DNA of 64,000 nt from Rothia endophytica (GCF_928381505.1 NZ_CAKMSJ010000004.1:270638-334637); one strand, 5' to 3'. Positions 35,609 to 44,845 are shown, counted from the first letter of the stretch. Notes: a model not told the origin generated them from the letters alone. Program-made: numbers and translations.

Positions 35609-36196
35609 ATGGCGCCATCTGCCTCAGCCCGCGAAGAACTCTTCATCACCCCACGCACCGTCTCTCACTTCACCAATCAAGAAGTCACCGATGAGATGCT
35701 GCGAGAGATTTACAACCTCACCAAAATGGGCCCCACCGCTTTCAACTCCCAGCCCCTGCGCATCACCTGGGTGCGTTCAGCAGAAGCCCGCCAGCGCCTG
35801 GCTGCCCACATGGTCGATTCTAACCAGGCAAAAACCATCGCCGCGCCCGTGACCGCTATCCTCGGCTTTGACCGCAGCTGGTTCCAGCGCTTTGGTGAGT
35901 TCAACCCTCGCTCAGCACCGAACATGCAGCCCATGTTTGAAGGTAACCCCGAGGCAGCTGAGGGTGCCGGTGCGCTCTCAGCTCACCTGCAGGCAGGCTA
36001 CTTCATTACCGCCGTCCGCGCTCTGGGCTTGGACGCTGGCCCCATGACCGGTGGCGACCTGGCTGCTATCACCACGGAGTTCCTTGCCGACAAAAACCAG
36101 CAGGCATTCCTCATCGTCAACCTTGGGTACGGCATTGAGCCCAGCTACCCCCGCAACTCGCGTTTTGAGTTTGAGGACGTCACCGAAACCATCTAG
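35609..36196 (+). CDS. Nitroreductase-family malonic semialdehyde reductase (RutE-like)
   Basis: This is a 195-residue FMN/NAD(P)H oxidoreductase. Family marks are RTVSHFTNQEVTDEMLREIYNLTKMGPTAFNSQP (FMN-binding start), APVTAILGFD and the C-terminal FLIVNLGYG. Length and the TAFNSQP motif match the HadB/RutE subgroup, which reduces malonic semialdehyde or related aldehydes, but substrate choice cannot be read from sequence. ATG 35609 has AAAGGA upstream. It is divergent from lhr and ends at a bidirectional terminator. Confidence 0.82.
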   Translation: MAPSASAREELFITPRTVSHFTNQEVTDEMLREIYNLTKMGPTAFNSQPLRITWVRSAEARQRLAAHMVDSNQAKTIAAPVTAILGFDRSWFQRFGEFNPRSAPNMQPMFEGNPEAAEGAGALSAHLQAGYFITAVRALGLDAGPMTGGDLAAITTEFLADKNQQAFLIVNLGYGIEPSYPRNSRFEFEDVTETI

Positions 36197-36215
36197 CTTT
36201 TCGATTTAAATAGCT

Positions 36216-36252
36216 AAGGGCGGTATAGCACTCGTGCTTTACCGCCCTTTCG
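36216..36252. terminator. Bidirectional rho-independent terminator
   Basis: AAGGGCGGTATAGCAC, a four-base loop and GCTTTACCGCCCTTTC form a strong hairpin between the convergent nitroreductase and lipoprotein genes. Confidence 0.8.
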
Positions 36253-36279
36253 CTAAGCCCCATGGTGGCAGACTGGAGC

Positions 36280-37071
36280 CTAGGGGTTTGCCCCTACCGC
36301 GCCCACCGATAGCTGTGAAATCTGGCTGTTAGAGCAGGCTTCTGCGGGGAAGTTCAGCACCAGAGCCTGTGAAGCTCCGGGTGCCTGTACTGAGTACCCT
36401 GCTGAAGGCTGGGCTTGGCAACTTTCACCGAAGAGCTGCGCTCGGGTTTCGCGCAGGGTAGCGCTAACGCTCTGGTTAGTGCCCAAGACGATGCCTGAGG
36501 CTGACCATTCAGTAGCTTGAGCTGCACTGGCGCCAACCTGGTGGTTTGAGGCGTCCACATAGTGCACCGATGGGTAGCCACTCATGGTGCAGTCAGACTC
36601 GCCAGTATTGGTGAAGGTGAGCGTGATGTACCGAGAACCGGCAGCTCCAGCTCCGTCGGCTACAGCTGCCGATATGTAGAGCTGGCCGTAGTCGCAGACG
36701 GCCACTCCTGCCGCAGAACTCGGTGCCTGGCGTGGGGCTTCACTAGCTTCATGTGGTGGCTCACCGGTGGAGGCTGGGGTGGGGTCCACGGTGGTTACGG
36801 TGCCGGTGGGCACCGGTTGAGGTGTAACCTCTGACCCCGGCGCAGGTGTTTCTTCAATAACCTGAGGAGAAGGTGCCGTTGCGGTGGGGCTGGGTTGGGT
36901 GCTGGGTGTAACCGTAGCAGTTGGGGTGCTGCTGGGAGCGCTGGTTGAGGCCGCTGGGCTGCTGGGGCTTGCTGCTGATTCCTGAGAGTTAGTCTGGGAC
37001 GCACCGCAGGCACTCAGGAGTAAAAGAGCAGCTAGGCTACTGATGGCTGCGACTTTGGGAGATCTCATCAT
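36280..37071 (-). CDS. DUF4232 lipoprotein
   Basis: This is a 263-residue exported protein. The signal peptide ends LLLLSAC (lipobox). A ~95-residue Ser/Thr/Pro-rich linker follows, then a DUF4232 domain (residues ~125-263) with the motif RYITLTFTNTGESDCTMSGYPSVHYVD and paired cysteines (CDYGQL, SCQAQP, ACSNS). It is anchored on the outer membrane face with a beta-sandwich head; function unknown. Two adjacent ATGs can start it, seven bases after the ferredoxin stop, with no clear ribosome site, so it is probably cotranscribed with and coupled to the ferredoxin gene. Confidence 0.8.
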   Translation of the reverse strand: MMRSPKVAAISSLAALLLLSACGASQTNSQESAASPSSPAASTSAPSSTPTATVTPSTQPSPTATAPSPQVIEETPAPGSEVTPQPVPTGTVTTVDPTPASTGEPPHEASEAPRQAPSSAAGVAVCDYGQLYISAAVADGAGAAGSRYITLTFTNTGESDCTMSGYPSVHYVDASNHQVGASAAQATEWSASGIVLGTNQSVSATLRETRAQLFGESCQAQPSAGYSVQAPGASQALVLNFPAEACSNSQISQLSVGAVGANP

Positions 37072-37078
37072 AGGCTGT

Positions 37079-37399
37079 CTACATCCCGGGTTGCAGGGTG
37101 ACGTGGGCGCCGTCCATGCCCTCGGAATACTGGGTTTGGCAGCTTAGACGTGAGTATTCGTTAGCGACGTCGTCAATCATATCGAGTAGGTCTTCTTCCG
37201 CTTCTTCGCGGGGCAGGGACGCCTCGATGTGGTCGGGGTCAATGAAGGCGTGGCAGGTGGCGCAGGAGGCGTTGCCGCCGCAGGTTGCCAGCACGGGGAA
37301 GCCGCCGGCGATTACTGCCTCAAGCATGGTCTGGTCTGATTCCCAGGTGACCTCTTTGGTCTCACCGTTTTCGTCGGTGACGGTGATGTTTACGGTCAT
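37079..37399 (-). CDS. [2Fe-2S] ferredoxin
   Basis: This 106-residue electron carrier has cluster ligands in CGGNASCATC and a later Cys in LSCQTQYSEGMDG, the adrenodoxin/putidaredoxin spacing (CxxxxxCxxC...C). The EAVIAGG and EAEEDLLDMIDD segments are typical of this class. AGGAG precedes ATG 37399. Partners are not encoded nearby; these ferredoxins usually feed cytochrome P450s or oxygenases, or serve Fe-S assembly. Confidence 0.9.
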   Translation of the reverse strand: MTVNITVTDENGETKEVTWESDQTMLEAVIAGGFPVLATCGGNASCATCHAFIDPDHIEASLPREEAEEDLLDMIDDVANEYSRLSCQTQYSEGMDGAHVTLQPGM

Positions 37400-37551
37400 C
37401 GGTTTACTCCTTGTCTTGAGCGGCGGTCACCGGGCAGGTGTCCGTGTATCTTCCCTCATTTTATGGGGGGGCAGGGGGCTAGCCCCTATTTTGTGGTGAA
37501 TGCTACCTCCACGTGTCTCCTTGTGCACCGTAAATATAATAACGGGGGACG

Positions 37552-37583
37552 AAAAAACCGGCCTCCCGAGGGAGACCGGCTTG
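37552..37583 (-). terminator. Terminator of the tRNA-Arg gene
   Basis: On the minus strand AAGCCGGTCTCCC and GGGAGGCCGG pair and are followed by TTTTTTC, directly after the tRNA 3' end. Confidence 0.85.
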
Positions 37584-37588
37584 TGATG

Positions 37589-37661
37589 TGCGCCCGAAGG
37601 GATTCGAACCCCCAACCTTCTGATCCGTAGTCAGATGCTCTATCCGTTGAGCTACAGGCGC
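37589..37661 (-). tRNA. tRNA-Arg (anticodon ACG)
   Basis: The 73-nt minus-strand cloverleaf has acceptor arm GCGCCTG/CGGGCGC, D-arm with AGCTCAACGGATAGAGC, anticodon stem TCTGA/TCAGA with loop CTACGGA (anticodon ACG), and T-arm with GGTTCGAATCC. The discriminator base is A and CCA is not encoded. It reads CGN arginine codons after A34 is modified to inosine. Own promoter and terminator flank it. Confidence 0.95.
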
Positions 37662-37707
37662 ATTTTGCATCAGCCGGTTTCATCAACCTGCCTCAGCAAC
37701 AGGTAAT

Positions 37708-37736
37708 ACTTTACGCAGGTTCTTAAAGGTGCGCAA
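37708..37736 (-). promoter_or_regulatory. Stable-RNA promoter of tRNA-Arg
   Basis: Minus-strand TTGCGC (37731-37736), 17-bp spacer and TAAAGT (37708-37713). The -35, -10 and adjoining bases match the rRNA operon promoter at 63544-63572. Confidence 0.8.
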
Positions 37737-38111
37737 ATTGAAATCCCGTGACGGTTGTCTCAGCTGGTTCCCTCGGGGTATAAATTCCTTGAGATAGCAA
37801 GGTTTTTGGTGCGAAAATTATTTTTAAACGTGGCTTGGCCAGCAGTTTTCTGTTGTCTGCACCACGGGTCTGCGAGGTGGGTGTCGAAATATTTTGTCAG
37901 ATGCAGAAAAAAACAATCAATCTGGGTACGCTGGTTACACACGATGAAGTGATGTGTGCACCGCTTGCACGACGCGTTCATTCATATCCATGGGTGGCGC
38001 GTTTTCTATTTTTGCCTGTTTAGCTACGGCCTTAGGCGAAGATGAGAAGCAGGTGCACGTCGTCCGGCACAGTGGAGTGCCGGTTGAACAAACCTAAAGG
38101 GGAAGCGTCAG
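37737..38111. other. Long leader/intergenic region before pckG
   Basis: No gene is supported here; several short ORFs overlap one another and lack ribosome sites. A hairpin CCGGCAC-AGTGGA-GTGCCGG at 38064-38083 lies in the probable pckG leader, 28 bases before the start codon. The AAAGGGGAAG ribosome site follows. The rest shows no clear promoter. Confidence 0.45.
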
Positions 38112-39938
38112 ATGACTGACTTTTCAATTGAAAACGTAACCGCCCAGGCACCCACCACGCATGCAGAGTTGCTGCAGTGGGTTGCTGATATTGCACAGAT
38201 GACTCAGCCTGACCGCATCTACTGGGCTGACGGTACGCAGCAGGAATACGACCGCTTGGCGGGGGAGCTGGTTGAGGCTGGTACCTTCCGTAAGCTGAGC
38301 GATCACGAGTTCCCTAACTCCTATGTAGCGTTTTCTGATCCCGACGATGTTGCTCGCGTTGAGGAACGTACTTTTATCTGCTCTGAGACCGAAGAGGGCG
38401 CTGGTCCTACCAATAACTGGCGTGACCCCCAGGAGATGAAGCAGACTCTGACCGGTCTCTTCACCGGTTCCATGCGTGGCCGCACGATGTACGTCATCCC
38501 CTTTGTGATGGGATCGGTGGATGCCACCAACCCCAAGTTCGGTGTTGAGATTACCGATTCTGCCTACGTGGTCTGCTCCATGCGCATCATGGCAACCATT
38601 GGCACCGAGGTTTTGAACAAGATGACCGCCACCAACGCTTTCTTTGTGAAAGCACTGCACTCGGTGGGTGCTCCTCTTGAAGCTGGCCAGCAGGATGTTC
38701 CCTGGCCTTGCAACCCCGATAAGTACATTGTGCAGTTCCCTGAAAGCCGTGAAATCTGGTCCTTCGGTTCTGGCTACGGCGGTAACGCCCTGCTGGGTAA
38801 GAAGTGCTACGCCTTGCGCATCGCCTCAGCGATTGGCCGCGATGAGGGCTGGATGGCTGAGCACATGCTGGTTCTTAAGGTCACCAATCCTGAGGGCAAG
38901 AGCAAGTACATGTCTGCTGCCTTCCCCTCGGCTTGCGGCAAGACTAACTTCGCCATGATGGACCCCACCGTAGAGGGCTGGAAGACTGAGATGGTGGGCG
39001 ATGACATTGCCTGGATCGAGTTCCGCGATGGAAAGCCCTTCGTGGTTAACCCCGAGGCTGGACTCTTTGGCGTGGCTCCCGGTACCGGCTGGTCCACCAA
39101 CCCCAATGCGATGCGCGCTGTCGCAAAGGGTAACACCATCTTCACCAACGTTGCACTGACCGATGACAATTCAGTGTGGTGGGAAGGTAAGACCGATGAG
39201 GTGCCCGAGCACCTGATCGACTGGCAGGGTAATGATTGGACCCCTGAGTCCGGCCGCCCCGCCGCCCACCCCAACTCCCGCTTCTGCACCCCCATTGCCC
39301 AGGCAGACATGCTGGCCGAGGAATACTACGCACCGGATGGCGTATCCCTATCTGCCATCATCTTCGGCGGTCGTCGCAAGACCACCGTGCCCCTGGTGAC
39401 CGAGGCAAGCAGCTGGGAACAGGGTGTCTTCCGCGGTGTCACGCTTTCATCAGAGACCACCGCTGCTGCTAAGGGTGCTGTGGGCGTGGTGCGCCGCGAC
39501 CCCATGGCTATGTTGCCCTTCATCGGCTACAACGCCGGTGAGTACATCCAGCACTGGATTGATTTGGGCAAGAAGCACGGCGAAGAAAACATGCCCAAGA
39601 TCTACTACGTCAACTGGTTCCGTCGCACCCCAGACGGTGGCTTTGCCTGGCCCGGTTTCGGTGAGAACTCCCGCGTGGTCAAGTGGATCTTTGACCGCCT
39701 GGAAGGAACCGCCGGTGGCGAAGAAACCTTCCTGGGCATCGTCCCCGGCCCCAGTGACCTTGATGTTACCGGTCTTGACATCACCGAGGCTGAGCTGCAG
39801 GCTGCTCTGGCTGTCAACAAGGACGAATGGGCACAGGAGCTGCCCGGCATGGACGAATGGCTGGCTGCCCTGGGCGATAAGCTACCTGTTGAGGTGCGCG
39901 CCCAGCGCGATGCACTAGCTGAGAACCTGGCGTCCTAA
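38112..39938 (+). CDS. pckG: Phosphoenolpyruvate carboxykinase (GTP)
   Basis: This 608-residue cytosolic enzyme converts oxaloacetate and GTP to PEP, CO2 and GDP, the first committed step of gluconeogenesis. The hallmark GTP-class P-loop [13 protein letters not shown] has the reactive Cys275. Other marks are [18 protein letters not shown], the GDDIAWIEF metal-binding region and the [12 protein letters not shown] loop. Full family length. AAAGGGGAAG precedes ATG 38112. It is monocistronic, ended by a strong terminator. Confidence 0.96.
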   Translation: MTDFSIENVTAQAPTTHAELLQWVADIAQMTQPDRIYWADGTQQEYDRLAGELVEAGTFRKLSDHEFPNSYVAFSDPDDVARVEERTFICSETEEGAGPTNNWRDPQEMKQTLTGLFTGSMRGRTMYVIPFVMGSVDATNPKFGVEITDSAYVVCSMRIMATIGTEVLNKMTATNAFFVKALHSVGAPLEAGQQDVPWPCNPDKYIVQFPESREIWSFGSGYGGNALLGKKCYALRIASAIGRDEGWMAEHMLVLKVTNPEGKSKYMSAAFPSACGKTNFAMMDPTVEGWKTEMVGDDIAWIEFRDGKPFVVNPEAGLFGVAPGTGWSTNPNAMRAVAKGNTIFTNVALTDDNSVWWEGKTDEVPEHLIDWQGNDWTPESGRPAAHPNSRFCTPIAQADMLAEEYYAPDGVSLSAIIFGGRRKTTVPLVTEASSWEQGVFRGVTLSSETTAAAKGAVGVVRRDPMAMLPFIGYNAGEYIQHWIDLGKKHGEENMPKIYYVNWFRRTPDGGFAWPGFGENSRVVKWIFDRLEGTAGGEETFLGIVPGPSDLDVTGLDITEAELQAALAVNKDEWAQELPGMDEWLAALGDKLPVEVRAQRDALAENLAS

Positions 39939-39949
39939 TGAAGCGGTAG

Positions 39950-39986
39950 GAGGGGCTTTTGTTCATATGAACAAGAGCCCCTCTTT
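39950..39986 (+). terminator. Terminator of pckG
   Basis: GAGGGGCTTTTGTTCAT and ATGAACAAGAGCCCCTC form a long perfect or near-perfect hairpin followed by TTT. Confidence 0.85.
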
Positions 39987-40090
39987 GGTGTTCGCTCTCG
40001 TGGCTTCCTGTGAAGTTCATTCCAAAATCACTTTTACTCTTGTGTTGGGACTTAAGGAGCGTGAAACTTTAACAGTCACTCTGCTTAGAG

Positions 40091-40141
40091 GTTCTTGTTG
40101 GTTATTTCCGAACCAATAACTAATGTTGATCTTAAGGATCA
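40091..40141. promoter_or_regulatory. Inverted repeats in the nsrR promoter region
   Basis: TTGGTT (40098-40103) and AACCAA (40111-40116) face each other across 7 bases. TGATC-TTAAG-GATCA is at 40127-40141, close to the nsrR start. Either could be an operator, perhaps for autoregulation; this is inference. Confidence 0.4.
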
Positions 40142-40168
40142 TCCCAGCTATTACTAGGAGCTACGGCA

Positions 40169-40642
40169 ATGCGGCTTACCGCTTTTTCAGACGTCTCATT
40201 GCGCGTCCTTATGCTTCTTTCTGGTCTTGACGGGCAGAAAGTCTCCACGCAGACTATAGCTGAGGGTGTGGGGACTCCCTATAACCATGTAGCAAAATCG
40301 GTGGCTTTCTTAGTGAATATGGGTCTCCTGGAATCAACCCGTGGGCGCACCGGCGGGGTGCTTTTGTCGAACGCTGGGCGAGCGGCAACCATCGGGCAGG
40401 TGCTACGTGCCACCGAGGGAGATGTTGCGATGGTTGAGTGTGAGGGTGGGTCTACGGACTGCCCTATGCGCCATGCTTGCTCGCTAAAGGGCATTCTTGC
40501 CAATGCGCGCGAAGAGTTCTTCAAAATGCTCGACCCGGTGGTCATTTCGCAGTTGCCTAGCGAGAAGCAAATGGGGCCTGTCTTTGTGGAATTGGGCCTG
40601 GGGCCGCTTGGTGGAGCAAGAAAATTCCCCACAGCTGCATAG
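40169..40642 (+). CDS. nsrR: Rrf2-family nitric-oxide-sensing repressor NsrR
   Basis: This 157-residue regulator has an N-terminal winged HTH (MRLTAFSDVSLRVLMLLSGL, TQTIAEGVGTPYNHVAKSVAFL) and three Fe-S cluster cysteines in CEGGSTDCPMRHAC, the exact NsrR pattern. In NsrR the [Fe-S] cluster reacts with NO and the protein leaves its operators. The gene immediately upstream of hmp and the palindrome before hmp support this. RBS AGGAG lies before ATG 40169. Confidence 0.88.
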   Translation: MRLTAFSDVSLRVLMLLSGLDGQKVSTQTIAEGVGTPYNHVAKSVAFLVNMGLLESTRGRTGGVLLSNAGRAATIGQVLRATEGDVAMVECEGGSTDCPMRHACSLKGILANAREEFFKMLDPVVISQLPSEKQMGPVFVELGLGPLGGARKFPTAA

Positions 40643-40661
40643 CTCTGACCTGAGAAAACAA

Positions 40662-40701
40662 AACTGCTGACACGGTAATGTGTTGGCAGTTTCTTTTTCT
40701 C
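40662..40701 (+). terminator. Terminator between nsrR and hmp
   Basis: AACTGCTGACAC and GTGTTGGCAGTT pair (one wobble), followed by TCTTTTTCT. It separates nsrR transcription from hmp. Confidence 0.75.
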
Positions 40702-40712
40702 CTTTATTTCGT

Positions 40713-40728
40713 ATTTAGTATGCTAAAT
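40713..40728. promoter_or_regulatory. Candidate NsrR operator upstream of hmp
   Basis: ATTTAG-TATG-CTAAAT is a perfect 6+4+6 palindrome, AT-rich like known NsrR sites, 41 bases before the hmp start. It likely overlaps the hmp promoter. Confidence 0.6.
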
Positions 40729-40769
40729 TAAGAGAGGTTTAGAAACACCCTGTCACTAAGGAGATGGAT

Positions 40770-41954
40770 ATGCTGTCCGAGAAGTCCCGCCCCGTCATCG
40801 AGGCAACCCTGCCTGTTATTGCAGAACGCATTAATGACATCACCCCTGATTTTTACCAGCGCATGTTTGCTGCACGCCCTGACCTCATGGACGGCATGTT
40901 CTCACGCTCATCCCAGCTAGAAGGCACCCAGCCCAAGGCGCTGGCGGGCTCTATTGCGGTCTTTGCCTCCTACATCCTGGCCAACCCCGGCAAGTACCCA
41001 GATGAGGTGCTCTCTCGCGTTGCTCACAAGCACGCAGCTCTGGGTCTGCGTGAAGAAGAGTACCCCACTGTTTACAAGTACCTTTTTGAGGCAATCGCAG
41101 CTAACCTGGGCGACATCCTGACCCCCGAAATTGCTGAAGCTTGGACCGAGGTCTACTGGCTGATGGCAGACGCCCTGATCAAGCTCGAAAAGGGCCTTTA
41201 CGCTGTCCAGGCTAATGACGCTATGTTCGCGCCTTTCGCTATTGTGAGCCGCGAAGAGACCGGTGAGAATGTCGTTGTTCTGACCCTTGAACCTGCTAAC
41301 GCTATTGCCATGACCGACGCCGTAGCTGGCCAGTACGTTTCGATCATCACCAAGGCCAAGGATGGTCTGCGTCAGCCCCGCCAGTTCACCCTGCTCCCTT
41401 CCGAGAAGAACCAGCGCCGCGTTGCCATCAAGCTGGACACCAACGGCGAGATGACCCAGATCCTGCATGAGAAAAAGGTGGGCGACATCCTCGAGGTCTC
41501 TAACCCTTACGGCGATATTACCCTGGGCGGCTTCGGTGACTCAGAAGATCAGCCTCTCTACCTCTTCTCAGCCGGTATTGGCGTGACCCCCATGATCGCC
41601 TTCCTGTCAGAGCTGGCAGCTACCGGCTCCAAGCGTGAGGTCGTTGTGGTTCACGCTGACCGCTCCTTCACCACCTGGCCCCTGCGCGATGAGATGACCG
41701 AGTACGTCAACCTCATCGAGAACGCCAAGCTGGTTTCCTTCGTTGAAGCAGACGGTGAAGGCAACTTTGAGGGCCGAGTCGACATCAGCAAGCTAGGCGT
41801 TCCTGCCAACGCTTCTGCTTACCTCTGCGGCCCGCTGCCCTTCATGCAGGGCGTGCGCTCCCAGCTCATTGAGGCTGGTGTTCCCGGTACTAACATCCAG
41901 TACGAGATCTTCGGCCCCGACCAGTGGATGCTCCACGACCAGGCACGCGGCTAG
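40770..41954 (+). CDS. hmp: Flavohemoglobin (nitric oxide dioxygenase)
   Basis: This 394-residue enzyme turns NO and O2 into nitrate using NAD(P)H. The globin domain (1-~140) has Tyr29 in the distal pocket and the proximal His88 (VAHKHAALG). The FAD domain has RQFTL (FAD site), and the NAD domain has SAGIGVTPM and YLCGPLPFM. ATG 40770 is preferred over the ATG six bases earlier because AAGGAG then has normal spacing. It is probably repressed by NsrR encoded just upstream. Confidence 0.95.
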   Translation: MLSEKSRPVIEATLPVIAERINDITPDFYQRMFAARPDLMDGMFSRSSQLEGTQPKALAGSIAVFASYILANPGKYPDEVLSRVAHKHAALGLREEEYPTVYKYLFEAIAANLGDILTPEIAEAWTEVYWLMADALIKLEKGLYAVQANDAMFAPFAIVSREETGENVVVLTLEPANAIAMTDAVAGQYVSIITKAKDGLRQPRQFTLLPSEKNQRRVAIKLDTNGEMTQILHEKKVGDILEVSNPYGDITLGGFGDSEDQPLYLFSAGIGVTPMIAFLSELAATGSKREVVVVHADRSFTTWPLRDEMTEYVNLIENAKLVSFVEADGEGNFEGRVDISKLGVPANASAYLCGPLPFMQGVRSQLIEAGVPGTNIQYEIFGPDQWMLHDQARG

Positions 41955-41985
41955 TCTGGCCTTGATATAGAGCACCTCTTTAAAC

Positions 41986-42030
41986 GAAGAAGCGGTGGGC
42001 ACGTAAAACGTGTCCACCGCTTCTTCTTAT
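41986..42030. terminator. Bidirectional terminator between hmp and manB
   Basis: AAGAAGCGGTGGGCACGT, AAA and ACGTGTCCACCGCTTCTT form a long hairpin with T-rich sequence on one side and A-rich on the other. Confidence 0.85.
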
Positions 42031-42036
42031 CTTTGG

Positions 42037-43440
42037 TTAGCTTTCGCGAACGATTGCAAGAATCTCATCGCGCACACGCTCCATGGTCACCTGGTCCGGC
42101 GCTTCAAGGTTGAGGCGCAGGAAGGGCTCGGTGTTAGAAGGGCGCAGGTTAGCCCACCAGCCTTCTTCGGTGTGGGTGAAGGTGGTGCCGTCCATGGTGT
42201 TGATTTCCACGGTGTCGCCGTAGTGGTCGGCAACGCGGGCAATGGCGCCGGTCTTATCCTCAAGCTCTGAGTTAATTTCACCGGAGGAGACGTAGGGGGA
42301 GTACTCCGCACCGATCTCTGACAGTGCCTTCTTGGAGGTGCCCAGTGCAGCCAGCACGTGCATGGCAGCTAGCATGCCGGTGTCAGCGTTGAAGAAGTCC
42401 TTGAAGTAGTAGTGAGCTGAGTGCTCGCCACCGAAGACACCGTTTTCTTTAGCCATGACAGCCTTGATGAAGGAGTGGCCCACGCGGGTCTTAATCGCCT
42501 TGCCACCCTTAGCCTCAACCAGCTCGGGTACAGACTTAGAGGTGATCAGGTTGTAAATGATCACGGGCTCGGCGTTGCCTTCAGCCTGGGCGCGGGCGAT
42601 TTCACGCTCTGCCACCAGTGCGGTAATCGCTGAGGGGGTGACGGGATCGCCCTTTTCATCGATGACGAAGCAGCGGTCGGCGTCGCCGTCAAAAGCAAGA
42701 CCGATATCAGCGCCGTGCTTAACTACTGCTTTCTGTAGATCTACCAGGTTGGCAGGCTCCAGAGGGTTAGCAGGGTGGTTGGGGAAAGAACCGTCTAGCT
42801 CGAAGTAGAGGGGGACGATGTCCAGGGGCAGACCCGGCAGGATGGTGTCGCCCAGGACGGCGGGGGTGGTCATGCCTCCCATGCCGTTACCGGCGTCCAC
42901 TACCACCTTGAGGGGGCGGATGCCCGAGAGTTCAACGAGGCTGCGTAGGTATTCGGAGTAGCCCTTCAGCACGTCTTTTTCGCTGACGGCGCCGGGGGTT
43001 TCAGCGGCGGGGATGGTGCCCTCATCCAGGTACTTCTGCGCCAGGTCGCGTACCTCGAAGAGGCCGGACTCTGAGGAGATGGGCACCGCACCGGCCTTGG
43101 ACATTTTCATGCCGTTGTACTCGGCAGGGTTGTGTGAGGCGGTGAAGGTGACACCGGCTGCGTTCTCTACACCGCAGGCGTAGTAGAGCTCATCGGTAGA
43201 AATCAGACCGATGTTGATGACGTTAGCGCCGCGGGCAGTGGCGCCTTCAGCGAATGCTTCCATGAATTCGCTGCCGGAGGGGCGCATATCGGCACCGACC
43301 AGGACGTTCTGCCCCGCTAGTTCAAGCACGTCAACGAAGGCAGCGCCGGTGGCGCGAACGGTCTCTGCGGTGATGGTTTCGCCAACAATGCCGCGAACAT
43401 CGTAAGCCTTAAAAGATGCAGTTAAATCAATAGTATTCAC
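42037..43440 (-). CDS. manB: Phosphomannomutase/phosphoglucomutase
   Basis: This 467-residue alpha-D-phosphohexomutase interconverts mannose-6-P/mannose-1-P or the glucose forms, supplying GDP-mannose and cell-wall sugars. The phosphoserine loop is TASHNP with Ser102, the Mg site is DGDADR at 251-256, and the sugar-specificity loop is GGEHSAHYYFKD. The GEHSAHYYF form fits the PMM/PGM subgroup. Start ATG 43440. It lies divergent from manA, which makes its mannose-6-P substrate. Confidence 0.92.
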   Translation of the reverse strand: MNTIDLTASFKAYDVRGIVGETITAETVRATGAAFVDVLELAGQNVLVGADMRPSGSEFMEAFAEGATARGANVINIGLISTDELYYACGVENAAGVTFTASHNPAEYNGMKMSKAGAVPISSESGLFEVRDLAQKYLDEGTIPAAETPGAVSEKDVLKGYSEYLRSLVELSGIRPLKVVVDAGNGMGGMTTPAVLGDTILPGLPLDIVPLYFELDGSFPNHPANPLEPANLVDLQKAVVKHGADIGLAFDGDADRCFVIDEKGDPVTPSAITALVAEREIARAQAEGNAEPVIIYNLITSKSVPELVEAKGGKAIKTRVGHSFIKAVMAKENGVFGGEHSAHYYFKDFFNADTGMLAAMHVLAALGTSKKALSEIGAEYSPYVSSGEINSELEDKTGAIARVADHYGDTVEINTMDGTTFTHTEEGWWANLRPSNTEPFLRLNLEAPDQVTMERVRDEILAIVRES

Positions 43441-43576
43441 AGGGCTAGTCTAGTAGTCTGGCCAGGTTCTACGGCTTAGATCACGGCTAATTCTGCTGTG
43501 ATTTATGGCGATAAACACCCAGGGGTAAACCCTGCATAGCTGTTGGCGACAAGGGGTCCATGGTTTCATAGTGAGT

Positions 43577-44770
43577 ATGGGTGAATTATTTTCTCTTGAT
43601 AATCCGATTCAGAATTATGCGTGGGGCTCGCGTGAAACGCTGGGGCTCATGCGTGGTGTGCCCGTACCCACTGAAGCACCTGAGGCTGAACTGTGGGTGG
43701 GCGCTCACTCGTCTGCGCCGTCGCTGGCCCATGTGGACGGCGGTGCTCAGCCGTTGGACACGCTGGTGGCGCAGAACCCCGATCGCTTTCTGAACCCCAG
43801 GCGAGAGAACAATATTTTCCCTTTTCTGTTTAAGATTCTTGCCATTGAGTCTCCCCTGTCGATTCAGGTTCACCCCACTGCTCAGCAGGCTGCTCGCGGG
43901 TACCGGGAAGAAGAAGCGCGTGGAGTTGCTCTGGATGACCCCACCCGCAATTACAAGGACCAGTTCTCTAAACCAGAGACCGTTATCGCGCTGACTCCCA
44001 TGCGCATCCTCACCGGTGTGCGGGACTTCGCGGAGTTACGTGGCTTTGCCGCCACCCTCAAGCTGGACTGGCTCAACGGCGTCCTGGCTCAGGCTAAGAC
44101 TCCCCGAGACTTGCTGGTAGCGATCGTGCGTATTCCCCAGGACGCCGCCAGCACCGCAACCGCTAAGACCGTCAAAGCCGCCAGGAAATGGGCTAAAAAG
44201 CACAAGGATGCGCAGGAGCAGAACTCGGCGATAGCTGGTGCGGTTGAACTGGTCGCCCTGGTGGACGCTAAGTACCCGGGGGATCGCGGTCTGCTGTTGG
44301 CTTTGGTGATGAACCTGCTGCACCTGAAACCCGGCGATGCTGTCTTCACTCCTGATGGTCAGGTGCACGCCTATGTTTCGGGTACCGCTCTTGAGCTGAT
44401 GTACCCCTCCGATAACGTGATGCGAGCGGGCCTGACCAGCAAGCACGTTGATGAAGAAGAACTTATCACCGCTTTAGGCGAGCACCAGAACATCCCTACC
44501 ATTCAGCGTCCTGCCGCGGGCCCCCTGGCAACCTACACCATGTGGGACGAGCGCTTAAGCGTCACACGCCTGAGCGTCACAGAGGGTGAAGAGCTCGCCC
44601 TTCCCCTAGAAGGCGTCGCCGTGACTCTCTGCACAGCTGGCACCGTGGTGGTGCGTGATGAGACCAAGACCTTTACCCTCACCGGCACCCAGTCAGTCAT
44701 GTACGTGGGCGATCCTGCCCAGCTGAGTGTTGCAGGGCAGGGCGAACTCTATATAGCTGCACAGCGCTAG
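43577..44770 (+). CDS. manA: Mannose-6-phosphate isomerase, class I
   Basis: This 397-residue zinc enzyme interconverts fructose-6-P and mannose-6-P. Signature segments are NPIQNYAWGS, SIQVHPTAQQA, KDQFSKPETVIALTP (zinc ligand Glu) and DGQVHAYVSGTALELM. The ATG at 43577 or the GTG two codons before may start it; neither has a strong ribosome site. Its product feeds the mutase encoded divergently by manB. Confidence 0.92.
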   Translation: MGELFSLDNPIQNYAWGSRETLGLMRGVPVPTEAPEAELWVGAHSSAPSLAHVDGGAQPLDTLVAQNPDRFLNPRRENNIFPFLFKILAIESPLSIQVHPTAQQAARGYREEEARGVALDDPTRNYKDQFSKPETVIALTPMRILTGVRDFAELRGFAATLKLDWLNGVLAQAKTPRDLLVAIVRIPQDAASTATAKTVKAARKWAKKHKDAQEQNSAIAGAVELVALVDAKYPGDRGLLLALVMNLLHLKPGDAVFTPDGQVHAYVSGTALELMYPSDNVMRAGLTSKHVDEEELITALGEHQNIPTIQRPAAGPLATYTMWDERLSVTRLSVTEGEELALPLEGVAVTLCTAGTVVVRDETKTFTLTGTQSVMYVGDPAQLSVAGQGELYIAAQR

Positions 44771-44845
44771 ACCCCCTCTGATATCTACTAAGATAGGGGT
44801 GTATCTCGCACGTAACCATCGTGCCCAGCGCTATCAAGGACCAGT

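Noticed and set aside
37589..37661. tRNA-Arg as an attachment site of an integrated element
   Set aside because: No partial repeat of the tRNA 3' end was seen in the window and no integrase lies nearby.
37755..38023. Three overlapping short ORFs before pckG
   Set aside because: They lie on both strands over the same AT-rich leader, without ribosome sites or family features.
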